Below are positions 35,521-44,000 of a DNA stretch of 64,000 nucleotides, in pieces. The stretch is from Arthrobacter sp. DWC3. GTDB taxonomy: Bacteria; Actinomycetota; Actinomycetes; Actinomycetales; Micrococcaceae. How positions within the stretch are numbered: position 1 is the first letter of the stretch; each line of letters opens with the position of its first letter. The notes beneath the pieces are model-generated. The model was not told where the DNA came from. It saw nothing but the letters and a program-made list of their open reading frames with translations, and did not search any database. Location of the stretch: NCBI RefSeq assembly GCF_002929375.1, contig NZ_PJIP01000010.1, positions 82,296 to 146,295 of the forward strand, read 5' to 3'. A program made the translations under genes and the position numbers.

Positions 35521-35542
35521 GCTGAGGGATCCCGTTGCGGGT
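35521..35542 (+). repeat. 22-bp direct repeat, copy 1
   Basis: GCTGAGGGATCCCGTTGCGG followed by GT; matches copy 2 at 37393-37414 in 21 of 22 positions. The two copies flank the zinc-ribbon-like, Nudix and histidine phosphatase genes. Confidence 0.65.
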
Positions 35543-35616
35543 TCGTGAGCTGCTCGACTCCTGCGACGCCCGTGCGGCGGGGTCTCAGATCTGGGCCAGT
35601 GAGTACGCTCTCGGGT

Positions 35617-35994
35617 ATGACCGCTTGCTCCGTCTTGCGTTGTTTGAATCCAGCGTCGGACTTGGTGACCTTGGCACCGTATTCGGGCCGCGAGGTGCCT
35701 GTCTGTGCTGCGCACAAGACGAGTCTTGATGACGGTGCCCCCTGGATGGCCAACCCGGGCACGGCCACCGGAGCTCTGAGCGATACAACCGGTTCCGCCG
35801 ACGTCACGATCTTCATGGACCAGGACCTTCCACAGGAGCCCCGGGTGAAGGGGATTGGTCTTAGTCCGACCATCGGAAGCGAGATCGGTTTCTCTGTGAA
35901 CCTCGTGATCGACACATCCAAGGGTGAGCAGCAGATCAACTTCTGGTTGACCGAGGACCAGGGCAGGCTGCTCGGATCCTGGCTCACCGAGTAG
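35617..35994 (+). CDS. Small hypothetical protein, possible metal-binding N-terminus
   Basis: 125 residues from the ATG at 35617; TACGCT (35604-35609) ends exactly 7 nt upstream, so the transcript is probably leaderless. This fixes the start over an earlier in-frame ATG at 35545. The N-terminus has CSVLRC and later VCAAH, a possible four-ligand zinc site. The rest is beta-rich (DVTIFMDQDLPQ, FSVNLVIDTSKGEQQINFWL). Family not recognised. Confidence 0.6.
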   Translation: MTACSVLRCLNPASDLVTLAPYSGREVPVCAAHKTSLDDGAPWMANPGTATGALSDTTGSADVTIFMDQDLPQEPRVKGIGLSPTIGSEIGFSVNLVIDTSKGEQQINFWLTEDQGRLLGSWLTE

Positions 35995-36049
35995 CACCGC
36001 AGCGCCCGGTGACCGATCGTTCGCCGTTCCTATTCCGTAGTGTGAGTGC

Positions 36050-36532
36050 ATGAGTTCGCTTCCTTGGCGGCATTCGCTCAGAGCGCTGCTGCTTACTGCC
36101 GATGGTGCCGTGCTTCTAGGCAAACACCGCACACCCCGCGGGTCCGTCTGGGCAGCCCCCGGCGGGGACGTCGAGTCTGGCGAATCAGGCTTGGATGCTC
36201 TACAGCGCGAGCTGCGGGAAGAGATCGGCTGGGAACTCAGCGGCGAGGAACCGGCCCACGTGTGGCGTCAGGAGATTCTCGACTCGACAATCGCTCCCGG
36301 CTTTCAGGGCGTGGTGAACGACTACTACCTCGTCCGAATCGACCGCTTCGAACATCGAGGTGACCTGGCACCGGAAGCCCTGCAAGCGGAAGGGCTGGAG
36401 GGATTCGCCTGGTGGTCGGCAGAGGCGATGCGGCTTCACTCGGACGAGCTCTTCTCGCCCCACGACCTCGCCACACTGCTGCCGACCATCACCCGTGACA
36501 CACCGCCGAATCCGGTGCTATTGACGGCTTGA
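36050..36532 (+). CDS. Nudix hydrolase
   Basis: 160 residues from the ATG at 36050. TAGTGT (36038-36043) ends 6 nt upstream, a leaderless layout. Complete Nudix box: GDVESGESGLDALQRELREE followed by IGW, matching Gx5Ex7REUxEExGU. Such enzymes hydrolyse nucleoside diphosphate derivatives with Mg2+; the substrate cannot be read from sequence. C-terminal FAWWSAEAMRLHSDELFSP is typical of MutT-like members. Confidence 0.9.
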   Translation: MSSLPWRHSLRALLLTADGAVLLGKHRTPRGSVWAAPGGDVESGESGLDALQRELREEIGWELSGEEPAHVWRQEILDSTIAPGFQGVVNDYYLVRIDRFEHRGDLAPEALQAEGLEGFAWWSAEAMRLHSDELFSPHDLATLLPTITRDTPPNPVLLTA

Positions 36533-36727
36533 GGCCGAAGCATCTGGTTCGATGGGAAGAGGGCCTTCCCCGTATCCCATCCTCCAGTGGTGGCTACTGG
36601 ACGAGTAGCTGCGGCCGCAACGGTGCAGTTCCTGGCGCATGGATAGAGGTCAGTAGTGTGGGTTTCCCCTGAGCGCTCGAGCGCCGGCGTCAACTACCGG
36701 CTGGGGAGCGGGAGGTAACGTCCAGCT

Positions 36728-37384
36728 ATGCGGAACGTCTTCATCGTCACTCATCCGGGAGCCACCCATGTCACTGACAATGTTGTGGGCGGTTGGTACG
36801 ACTCCTCGTTGACCGAGCAGGGATCACGTGACGCGGAACGAATCGCTGAGCGGCTGGTGGTCCTGTTGCCTGGAACACAGAAACTGCACCTGGTGACGTC
36901 GGACATGCGCCGTACACAGCAGACCGCGGCTCCGATAGCTCACGCTTTCGGTGTCGCCCCGGTTATCGATCGGGACCTGAGAGAGCGATCCTACGGTGAC
37001 GCCGAGGGACAGGCACCGGGAACAACGGTGTTCCTTCCTCCTCCCCTCGACTCCGGGCGGTTGGACCACCACCCTGGAACCCCTGGTACCGAGACTCGTC
37101 GCGAATGGGCGGCGCGCGCCTACCGGGCACTGGAGCGAGTGGTGGAGGCCGGGGCGGAGCAAACCATCATCGTCACGCACGGCGGCACCCTGACCTATCT
37201 GATCAGCGCATGGATCGGGCTCCCTCTCGAGCATGCTGGTCATGCGAAGTTCTCCAGCACACCGGGCGGGCTGACTCACTTAAGAGAGGACGACTTCGCC
37301 CATGATCGCGCTGTCGTCACTCTCAACGACTGCGCGCACCTCAACGCTTTAGTTCCTGACCTCAGTTCAAGAACCCGTCGTTAG
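36728..37384 (+). CDS. Histidine phosphatase family protein
   Basis: 218 residues from the ATG at 36728, with TAACGT (36716-36721) 6 nt upstream (leaderless). Phosphoglycerate mutase-like fold: the catalytic His is His9 in VTHPGATH (instead of the common RHGE), VTSDMRRTQQTA supplies the arginine, and VTHGGTLTYLI the second catalytic His. The THPGATH variant is shared with a sub-family often annotated as broad-specificity phosphatase. Substrate unknown; lies next to a Nudix hydrolase, so nucleotide clean-up is possible. Confidence 0.85.
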   Translation: MRNVFIVTHPGATHVTDNVVGGWYDSSLTEQGSRDAERIAERLVVLLPGTQKLHLVTSDMRRTQQTAAPIAHAFGVAPVIDRDLRERSYGDAEGQAPGTTVFLPPPLDSGRLDHHPGTPGTETRREWAARAYRALERVVEAGAEQTIIVTHGGTLTYLISAWIGLPLEHAGHAKFSSTPGGLTHLREDDFAHDRAVVTLNDCAHLNALVPDLSSRTRR

Positions 37385-37392
37385 CACGGCGC

Positions 37393-37414
37393 GCTGAAGG
37401 ATCCCGTTGCGGGT
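37393..37414 (+). repeat. 22-bp direct repeat, copy 2
   Basis: GCTGAAGGATCCCGTTGCGG followed by GT; 21 of 22 positions match copy 1 at 35521-35542. A shorter piece (CTGAAGGATCC) is also at 34066-34076. Confidence 0.65.
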
Positions 37415-37475
37415 CTTGGTTTGCCGCACTCCCCCCTTACGGGCAGCGATGAGTGGTGGCTCTTGCGCGGGGCTG

Positions 37476-37496
37476 GTATTAATGTTTCATTACTAC
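37476..37496 (+). promoter_or_regulatory. Operator/promoter of the PadR-HAAS operon
   Basis: GTATTAATG and CATTACTAC form a 9-bp-arm palindrome with one mismatch around TTT, ending 1 nt before the PadR GTG start. TAATGT within it is a possible -10. The position suits autorepression by the PadR protein. Confidence 0.6.
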
Positions 37497-37497
37497 C

Positions 37498-37848
37498 GTG
37501 TCAAGAATTCAGGCGCAGCAGGATGCGCAACTCACCAGAGCAGCATTGCCTCTCCTGACGCTGACCCTCCTCGCTGACGAGGAGTCCTACGGCTACCAGC
37601 TCATCGAACGTCTCGCGGACCTGGGCCTGGAAGTGACGACAGGACTGATGTACCCGCTGCTGAGCAGACTCGAACGGGACGGACTGGTGAGCACACGCAT
37701 GGTTCCCTCGACGAGCGGACCACCGCGGAAGTACTTCGCCCTGACCAAAGCAGGCCACAGCACCCGAATATCAGTGAAGGACCAGTGGCAGGTGGTGGCC
37801 ACAGCCGTTCACGCCGCAACCCAGAAGGAGCACGCACCTCATGCCTGA
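37498..37848 (+). CDS. PadR family transcriptional regulator
   Basis: 116 residues from a GTG at 37498. Winged helix-turn-helix with the PadR pattern LLTLTLLADEESYGYQLIER, then TTGLMYPLLSRLERDGLVST and the wing PPRKYFALTKAG. Short C-terminal dimerisation helix. The stop overlaps the start of the membrane protein gene by 8 bp; PadR regulators paired with HAAS-domain membrane proteins are common. The inducer is unknown. Confidence 0.9.
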   Translation: MSRIQAQQDAQLTRAALPLLTLTLLADEESYGYQLIERLADLGLEVTTGLMYPLLSRLERDGLVSTRMVPSTSGPPRKYFALTKAGHSTRISVKDQWQVVATAVHAATQKEHAPHA

Positions 37849-38386
37849 CAGAACCCTGGAATCCACTCCCGCCCGTCGTCGCTCCGTCGGTGAGAAACTA
37901 CGAGCCGACATGTACCTCACCCGACTTGATTGGCACCTGGAAGCAGTCCTCCCGGGCAAGGCACGTCGAGCGACGGTCAAAGAGCTCCGACAGTCCCTGG
38001 TCAGTGATCCCCGGGACATGTCCTCCAGCCTCCGTGACCTCGGCTCACCGAAAGCACTTGCCGAGCAGTACGCCGACGACGCGCACCGCAGGCCCCTATG
38101 GTCCATCGGGGTGATCGCCGCCGGCGCAGCGCTCCTGGTCTACTGGACAGTGTTCCTGTCCTACGTGTTCGGGATGCTCGCCGCCGTCGAGTCCCTCGAC
38201 TCGAACGAAGCGCACGCGACGTTCCTGACCATCGAGGTCACCGCATACTCCACAGCCGAAGCCATCGGTATCAGCTGGACCAGCGACTGGACCTGGCTCA
38301 TCGTTCCTACCGTGATCGCCACACTTGCCTTCCTCCTCGGAGCCCGAGCCTGGCGTGCAACCACCCCTGCAGCACAGGCCAGGTAA
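37841..38386 (+). CDS. HAAS-domain membrane protein, partner of PadR
   Basis: 181 residues. An N-terminal soluble helical part (LTRLDWHLEAVLPGKARRAT, VKELRQSLVSDP, SPKALAEQYADD) matches the HAAS signalling domain found beside PadR regulators. Two or three membrane helices follow (IGVIAAGAALLVYWTVFLSYVFGML first, WTWLIVPTVIATLAFLLGA last). It probably senses or modulates an envelope state together with the PadR protein; direct evidence is lacking. Confidence 0.75.
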   Translation: MPDRTLESTPARRRSVGEKLRADMYLTRLDWHLEAVLPGKARRATVKELRQSLVSDPRDMSSSLRDLGSPKALAEQYADDAHRRPLWSIGVIAAGAALLVYWTVFLSYVFGMLAAVESLDSNEAHATFLTIEVTAYSTAEAIGISWTSDWTWLIVPTVIATLAFLLGARAWRATTPAAQAR

Positions 38387-38401
38387 GCAAACAAACACCA
38401 G

Positions 38402-38421
38402 CTTCCCCGCGATCGGGGAAG
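38402..38421. terminator. Hairpin between convergent HAAS and TetR genes
   Basis: Perfect 8-bp stem CTTCCCCG / CGGGGAAG with a CGAT tetraloop, 15 nt past the HAAS gene stop. Can terminate in both directions. Confidence 0.7.
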
Positions 38422-38448
38422 GAGCGCTCTACGGGACGCCTTCGGTGG

Positions 38449-38988
38449 TTACGGGCGCAGACCGCGGAGAATGACGTCGAGGACTACCTGCGCTGCATCG
38501 CTGCCGGGTGTGAGTTGTGCGCTGCGGATCGAGTGCGCTGCTCCGCACGCAAGAAGCAGGACCGACGTAGCATCCACGCCTGCACGCACGCGTCCATTGG
38601 CTTGAGCTTCCTCGAGCACCTGGGCGAGGCCATCGATGAGCGCAGCACGTTTGGCGGCCGTCTGCGGGAGCACGGCAACCGAACGGGCCGTCACCTTCTC
38701 GAACACCGGATCCGTCGTCAGTAGTGTGACGTGTTCGGTGAGTGTCCGGTCGAACCGATCGGGTCCGGCCATGGTCAGGACGCGGTCGAGTTCATCAAAG
38801 CGATCCCACACGACAACCTCTTCGAGTTCGTCGACGGTCGCGAAATGCCGGTACACAGTGCCCACCCCGACATCGGCTGCACGCGCTACCGCGTTCAAGG
38901 CCAAGTCATCCCCCTGGGCAGCGAGTCGTCGGGCGGCCTCGAGGATGCGATCTCGATTGCGAGCAGCGTCGCGCCGAAGGCCCTCCAT
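38449..38988 (-). CDS. TetR family regulator
   Basis: 179 residues from the ATG at 38988. HTH ALNAVARAADVGVGTVYRHF, preceded by the helix RNRDRILEAARRLAAQG. The C-terminal part is a helical ligand-binding domain. Divergent from an SDR gene 93 nt away, so it very likely controls that reductase. In that gap CGGAT/ATCCG around 5 nt, about 39023-39055, is one of several weak palindromes. Confidence 0.88.
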   Translation of the reverse strand: MEGLRRDAARNRDRILEAARRLAAQGDDLALNAVARAADVGVGTVYRHFATVDELEEVVVWDRFDELDRVLTMAGPDRFDRTLTEHVTLLTTDPVFEKVTARSVAVLPQTAAKRAALIDGLAQVLEEAQANGRVRAGVDATSVLLLACGAAHSIRSAQLTPGSDAAQVVLDVILRGLRP

Positions 38989-39081
38989 GGATCCTCATCC
39001 TAGGTGATCAGCAGGAGAAACGGATGACCGTTCCAATCGGATGAGTTATCCGCTTAGGATCAGGTGAAACGAAAGGACACC

Positions 39082-39858
39082 ATGACCACCATGAACAGCT
39101 CCCGCCCCCTCGCCCTTATCACCGGTGCCAGCTCCGGGATCGGTGCGGGGTTCGCTCGCCGCTACGCCCGCGAAGGCTTCGACCTTCTACTCGTCGCCCG
39201 TTCGGAGACCGCCCTGCAGGCACTGGCCGATGAGGTCTCGGCGAAGCACTCCATCACGGCATCCGTTCACATGGCCGATCTCTCCGATCCGACCGACGTA
39301 GCGCGCCTGGTCGAAGTCATCACCGACCACTTGCCTCGCATCGACCACATCGTCAACAGCGCCGGCACGGCGCCCGAAGGCGACATCGATCGGATGGATC
39401 CCGAGGACCTGCGCCGAATGGTTGATATCAACATCACCGCGCTGTCGCTGTTGAGCCGCGCTGCCGTCATCCGAATGCGCGACGCCGGTAGCGGCACGAT
39501 CATCAACATCGCCAGCGGAGCCGGATACCAGCCGCTACCTCACCTCTCCGCCTACGCCGCATCGAAGGCATATGTGATCCGCTTCACCGAAGCGCTTTCC
39601 GAAGAACACCGCAGCCATGGCCTCCGGATCTTTTCAGTTGCCCCTGGGGACACCGACACCCCGATGAATCCCGGACCGGGAAAGAACAAGCGCCAAGCGC
39701 ACCAGGTGGTTGACACTGCCTGGAAAGCCATGCCCACGAAAGCACCATCCGTCGTCGACGGACGCATGAACAGTCTCGTTGCAACTCTGTCGACACGGGT
39801 CTTCAGCAAGCACTTCACACTGCGCACTGCAGAGAAGATGATGCGCCCTAAAGCCTGA
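39082..39858 (+). CDS. Short-chain dehydrogenase/reductase
   Basis: 258 residues from the ATG at 39082, with AAAGGA upstream. Classical SDR: TGASSGIG at residues 14-21, NSAG motif, and catalytic Ser plus YAASK. The C-terminal extension (MKPKA-like end, FSKHFTLRTAEKMMRP) matches DltE/DHRS-like ketone or aldehyde reductases. Substrate unknown; probably induced with its divergent TetR repressor by a xenobiotic or lipid aldehyde. Confidence 0.87.
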   Translation: MTTMNSSRPLALITGASSGIGAGFARRYAREGFDLLLVARSETALQALADEVSAKHSITASVHMADLSDPTDVARLVEVITDHLPRIDHIVNSAGTAPEGDIDRMDPEDLRRMVDINITALSLLSRAAVIRMRDAGSGTIINIASGAGYQPLPHLSAYAASKAYVIRFTEALSEEHRSHGLRIFSVAPGDTDTPMNPGPGKNKRQAHQVVDTAWKAMPTKAPSVVDGRMNSLVATLSTRVFSKHFTLRTAEKMMRPKA

Positions 39859-39991
39859 CTTACGAAGCAGCGTGGTGAATGAGCCACCGATCATCACGAG
39901 CACCGCGATTCGCCCACAGCTACCACAGGTGTCTCGCTGCAGGATCCCTGATGACACGAGATCGCTGACACCGCACCCTGAGCGGGCGCAA

Positions 39992-40588
39992 TCAACGACG
40001 GGGAGCGATCAGCCCGACGGTCATTCTCGACAGCACCGATCTGTAAGAGTCCAGCTCGTGATCGACGACCTCCGCAAGAGGTCCGTCGTCGGTCGAGGTG
40101 ATCCATGACGCGAAGCCGTCGTAGTAGGCGCGCACTCCGACATCAGCAAGGACTCCGGCCTGGCGGGCGTCCTGAAGGCGGGCGGAAAGGGCGCGGTGGA
40201 GTGCATCCGTGATGGCGGACCGTTTGAAGACGGCGCGTTCCTGCAGTTCGGGGCTTGACGCCAGGATTGTGTCCAGTCGCCGTCCCGTCTCCCTGCGGTC
40301 TGCCGTGTGGATCGTGCAGAGAGCGGTGACCGCAACGCGGAGAACGTCGAATGGCGGGCTGTCGGCAGGGGCACTCTCGACTCCCTCGGTCGCGGACGCG
40401 ATCAGTTCGTCCTGGCCTTGGAACAGGATCTCGCGCTTATCTGCAAAGTGGCGGAAGAGCGTGGTCCTGGTCAGGCCGGCATGCTCGGCAATCTGCGCCG
40501 CCGTGGTGGCGTCGTATCCGCGCGCGCTGAAGAGCTCGACCGCCGCGTGCAACAGCCGCCCCCGGGCATCCGGTTCCCATCTAGCCAT
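39992..40588 (-). CDS. TetR family regulator
   Basis: 198 residues from the ATG at 40588. HTH TTAAQIAEHAGLTRTTLFRHF, with the preceding RGRLLHAAVELFSARGYD. Divergent from a nucleotide-sugar-epimerase-like SDR gene (126-nt gap holding repeated ACTCAGT/ACTGAGT elements), so it probably represses both. Confidence 0.88.
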   Translation of the reverse strand: MARWEPDARGRLLHAAVELFSARGYDATTAAQIAEHAGLTRTTLFRHFADKREILFQGQDELIASATEGVESAPADSPPFDVLRVAVTALCTIHTADRRETGRRLDTILASSPELQERAVFKRSAITDALHRALSARLQDARQAGVLADVGVRAYYDGFASWITSTDDGPLAEVVDHELDSYRSVLSRMTVGLIAPRR

Positions 40589-40610
40589 ACTCAGATCCTA
40601 TCCGATGCAA

Positions 40611-40655
40611 CTCAGTCACATCAGGCATGTATGGTGATGGTACTGAGTCACATGA
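40611..40655. promoter_or_regulatory. Repeated operator-like elements between TetR and SDR genes
   Basis: ACTCAGTCACAT and ACTGAGTCACAT occur about 30 bp apart; ACTCAGT and ACTGAGT are also inverse complements of each other. TATGGT between them is a possible -10 for the SDR gene. Likely binding sites for the divergent TetR protein. Confidence 0.5.
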
Positions 40656-40714
40656 CCAGGCGCTCCGGTAGGGCTTCCGCCGGGGCTTCCTCCTCACCTG
40701 ATTGGACGAAGACC

Positions 40715-41596
40715 ATGCGCGTATTCATCACGGGCGCTTCCGGCTGGATCGGAACCGCCCTCACCACCGAGCTGCTCGCCGCAGGTCACGAGGTCGTCGG
40801 CCTTGCCCGCTCGGAGGGCTCGGCTGCGAAGATCGTCGCCGCCGGTGGCACCGCAGTGCTCGGCGACATGCAGGACCACGACCTCATCGTCGCCGAAGCG
40901 ACGAAGGCGGATGCCACCGCTCACCTGGCGTTCACCCTCGATTTCACCGAGTTCGAGGAGACCGTCGACAACGAGGTACAGCTGATCGGCAGGATCGGCG
41001 CAGCCCTCGAGGGCAGCGGCAAGGCGTTCATCGCCGCATCCGGCACCCCGATTCTCTTCGGTCGGACGGCCACCGAGGAGGACGTCCTCGACCCCGAAGG
41101 ACCCGCCGGGGCCCGAGCCCGGACCGCGTCGGCCGTCCTCGCGCTCTCGGACCGCGGCATCCGCTCGGGCCTGGTCCGGATGCCCCGCAGCGTGCACGGC
41201 GACGGGGACCGCAACGGCCTCATCGCCGCCCTCGTGGGCCTCGACCGTCAGCTCGGAACCGCCGCGTATGTCGGCGACGGGCAGAACCGCTGGCCCGCCG
41301 TGCACATCAGCGACGCCGGCCACCTGTTCTTCCTCGCCCTCGAAAAGGCCCCAGCAGGTGCCGTTCTCCACGCCGTCGGCGAGGAGGGCGTACGGATGCG
41401 TGAGGTGGCTGAGGTCATCTCCTCGAAGACCGGCCTCCCCGCTGCTGCAGTGGATCCCGGGCGGCTGGGCGTCTTCGGCGCGCTCCTCGGCGGCGACCAG
41501 CCCGCCACGAGCACCGCTACCCGCGAGCTCATCGGTTGGGAGCCGACCGGCCCCACCCTGCTCGAGGACCTCGAAGCCGGGTACTACACCTCCTGA
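40715..41596 (+). CDS. NAD(P)-dependent extended SDR (epimerase-like)
   Basis: 293 residues from the ATG at 40715. Rossmann motif FITGASGWIGTALTTELLAAG at the N-terminus (first part of 21), then AHLAFT and VRMPRSVHGDGDRNGLI, features of the atypical SDRs annotated as 3-beta-hydroxysteroid dehydrogenase/NAD-epimerase relatives. No YxxxK is evident, so the reaction is unknown. Divergent from its likely TetR repressor. Confidence 0.82.
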   Translation: MRVFITGASGWIGTALTTELLAAGHEVVGLARSEGSAAKIVAAGGTAVLGDMQDHDLIVAEATKADATAHLAFTLDFTEFEETVDNEVQLIGRIGAALEGSGKAFIAASGTPILFGRTATEEDVLDPEGPAGARARTASAVLALSDRGIRSGLVRMPRSVHGDGDRNGLIAALVGLDRQLGTAAYVGDGQNRWPAVHISDAGHLFFLALEKAPAGAVLHAVGEEGVRMREVAEVISSKTGLPAAAVDPGRLGVFGALLGGDQPATSTATRELIGWEPTGPTLLEDLEAGYYTS

Positions 41597-41635
41597 ACCC
41601 GCTCGCACCGCCGCCCGCACATCGCGTGCGGCGGT

Positions 41636-42025
41636 GTGCTTGTCACCGGGCCGATGCGACCGCGCACCTCCATCCCCGAAGGGGTCCCCTCATGTCCGGA
41701 TCCGTTTTCGTTCACGAGGCCTGGCACGCGGGGCACTGTCACCGGCGGCGCGCTCGGCGCACCCGCCGTCGACCTCCGCGCACCCCTGGCCCTGCACCTC
41801 GGCGCCACCGCCATCATGTTCAGCGTCGCAGCGCCAGGCATCTACCGCTTCCTCCTCCAAGAGCCCGAACCCCACCACCTCGACACCGGAACCGCGCACG
41901 CCGAGAGGCAGTCCGACGAACCCACCCGTCAGAAGCGCGCTGGCGTAACCAGCAGGTATGCGCTCCTGGCCGCCCTAGTCGTCATCGCCACCTTTGGGGC
42001 CCTGCTGGAAGATGCGGGGAGCTGA
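41636..42025 (+). CDS. Doubtful small membrane protein, possibly decayed
   Basis: Frame of 129 codons with a TTG start and no ribosome site. Two hydrophobic stretches (PLALHLGATAIMFSVAAPGIYRFL, split here: PLALHLGATAI and MFSVAAPGIYRFL; and YALLAALVVIATFGALLED) suggest a membrane protein, but the first 40 codons look non-coding and a second frame (VHEAWHAGH near 41711) could be its true start before a frameshift. Family not recognised; treat as a possible pseudogene. Confidence 0.25.
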   Translation: MLVTGPMRPRTSIPEGVPSCPDPFSFTRPGTRGTVTGGALGAPAVDLRAPLALHLGATAIMFSVAAPGIYRFLLQEPEPHHLDTGTAHAERQSDEPTRQKRAGVTSRYALLAALVVIATFGALLEDAGS

Positions 42026-42032
42026 TGCGCGT

Positions 42033-42929
42033 TCAGGTAGGGATCACCGTTCGTCGGAGGGTGGCGACGACCTGTTGCACGGCGGTCCGGTGGAGAGCCT
42101 CTGGTCGGCAGAGGATGTCAACGCGACGGGCAAGCGGTAGATCGTGAATGGGTTTGAGGACAATGCCGCTGCCAGATGGTGGGGAGGTGGTGTGGCGGGG
42201 CATCAGCGCGACGGCCGGGCCGGCAGAGACGATCGCGGCCGCGATGAAGAACTCGTTGATCCGGTGCGTGACAGTCAAGGGCTGGCCGGCGTGTACGGCG
42301 AGCGCCTGCAGAGCAGACACAAGCGGGAACCCGTCCTGAACAGACACCCATTCTTCATCGATGAGGTCGGCGACGCTGACGCTCGGCGCGTCGGCGAGCC
42401 GGTGTCGATACGACATGGCGACATCCAGGGGCTCGCGCAGAAGCGGCAGGGCGGTACTCGTGCTGGGCCACGGCGGGCTGTGCTCGAGGCGGTGCGCGAT
42501 GACAAGGTCGTAGTCGGCGGCCAGGGCGGGGAAGTCCTCCTGACTCACATCCCGGTCATGGCAGACCAGCCGCGGGCTTCCCTCACCGGACAGAGCTTGG
42601 ATCAGGGGGCCGAAGTAGGTCAGCCCGGCGCTGTTGAACGCGGCGATACTCACCGTCGCACGGGGGTCCTGGAGGTAGCGGCTGACCGCCTGCTCGGCGG
42701 AGCTCATCGCGACACTGATATCCACTGCAGCTCGAGCCAGCGCATGACCCGCGCCGGTGAGGACAAGGTTCCGTCCCCGTCGTTCGGTCAGGGGAACGTC
42801 GACCCGACGCTGCAACGTCGCGAGCTGCTGCGAAACCGCTGACGCAGAGACATGGAGCGCGCGGGCGACGGCGGCGAGGCTGCCCCGCTCGCCCAACTCC
42901 CGGAGCAACCGCAACTGATGAAGATCCAT
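42033..42929 (-). CDS. LysR family transcriptional regulator
   Basis: 298 residues from the ATG at 42929. N-terminal winged HTH MDLHQLRLLRELGERGSLAA, then VARALHVSASAVSQQLATLQ; C-terminal periplasmic-binding-like effector domain in two lobes. Divergent from a DMT exporter gene, the usual arrangement for a LysR regulator and its target. The inducer is unknown. Confidence 0.9.
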   Translation of the reverse strand: MDLHQLRLLRELGERGSLAAVARALHVSASAVSQQLATLQRRVDVPLTERRGRNLVLTGAGHALARAAVDISVAMSSAEQAVSRYLQDPRATVSIAAFNSAGLTYFGPLIQALSGEGSPRLVCHDRDVSQEDFPALAADYDLVIAHRLEHSPPWPSTSTALPLLREPLDVAMSYRHRLADAPSVSVADLIDEEWVSVQDGFPLVSALQALAVHAGQPLTVTHRINEFFIAAAIVSAGPAVALMPRHTTSPPSGSGIVLKPIHDLPLARRVDILCRPEALHRTAVQQVVATLRRTVIPT

Positions 42930-42977
42930 AAGTAAAAGCTAAACCAATAGTTCACCAAGTGCCCTCTCGTCTTACCA

Positions 42978-44000
42978 GTGCAAAGCCCCGAGACTCGAAG
43001 GGTGCCCTCACCAGTACTGACTCCAGCAGCCCACCGGCGCGACGAACGACGACGCTCCTTCGTCTCCCTTCTTGCCGCACGCAGGGTGGACCTGCTCCTG
43101 CTCCTGGTCGCCGTCGTGTGGGGAAGCAGCTACCTCGCAGCGAAGACCCTCACCGACACGGTCGGCGTCACCGTCATCCTCTCGCTGCGATTTCTCATCA
43201 CCACGCCGGCACTGCTGGCGATCTGGCTGATCTGGAACCGCCGCCGGGCCGCACGCCGCGAAACGATGGTCGGCGTCGTCCTGGGCTTCACCCAGGCGGC
43301 GGTACTCATCCTCGAAACCCACGGCATCGCCCGTACCAGCGCCACGAACGCCGGACTGATCATCAGCCTCGTCATCGTCTTCACCCCTGTCACCGAGAGC
43401 ATCGCCTTCCGGGTGAAACTGCCGCGCACGGTATTCGTCGCCGGTGTCATCGCGGTCGTGGGCGTCTGCCTCCTCGTCTCCGGTGACGGATTCGCCACAC
43501 CCACTCTCGGGGACATGCTCATGCTCGCCGCCGCGGTCGTCCGCTCCATCCACGTGACAGCGGTCTCCGCGCTCACCCGGGGGCGCAGTTACAGTGCGCT
43601 GCACTTGACACTGATCCAGAGCGCGGTCTGCGCCCTCGTCTACACCCTCGCGGACTCCCACGGCGTGGTCGGGGCAGTGCGGAGCTTCGACACCGGCGAG
43701 TGGATCGGCGTGCTCTACCTCGGGCTCGCCTGCAGCGTCTTCGCCTTCCTCGTCCAGACCTGGGCGATCCAACAGACATCAGCATCCCGGGCGAGCCTCC
43801 TCATGGGAACCGAACCCATCTGGGCCGTCCTCATCGGACTCACCATCGGCCAGGACACCCTCGCACTGCTGAGCATCATCGGAGCCGCGCTCATCATCAC
43901 CGGCACCTACCTCGGACTCAGAGCGGAAACACGCCACCGAACCACGCCTCCACCCCCACACCATCGGGAAGCGTCACCCACATCGACAACCCACCGATAG
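42978..44000 (+). CDS. DMT family transporter (EamA)
   Basis: Up to 340 residues from the GTG at 42978; a GTG at 43002 is an alternative. Ten hydrophobic helices in two EamA repeats: LLLLLVAVVWGSSYLAAKTL opens the first, MLMLAAAVVRSIHVTAVSAL the second; the late block RASLLMGTEPIWAVLIG is typical. Drug/metabolite exporter of small molecules such as amino acids. The C-terminal tail is His/Pro/Thr-rich and cytosolic. Probably controlled by the divergent LysR gene. Confidence 0.88.
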   Translation: MQSPETRRVPSPVLTPAAHRRDERRRSFVSLLAARRVDLLLLLVAVVWGSSYLAAKTLTDTVGVTVILSLRFLITTPALLAIWLIWNRRRAARRETMVGVVLGFTQAAVLILETHGIARTSATNAGLIISLVIVFTPVTESIAFRVKLPRTVFVAGVIAVVGVCLLVSGDGFATPTLGDMLMLAAAVVRSIHVTAVSALTRGRSYSALHLTLIQSAVCALVYTLADSHGVVGAVRSFDTGEWIGVLYLGLACSVFAFLVQTWAIQQTSASRASLLMGTEPIWAVLIGLTIGQDTLALLSIIGAALIITGTYLGLRAETRHRTTPPPPHHREASPTSTTHR

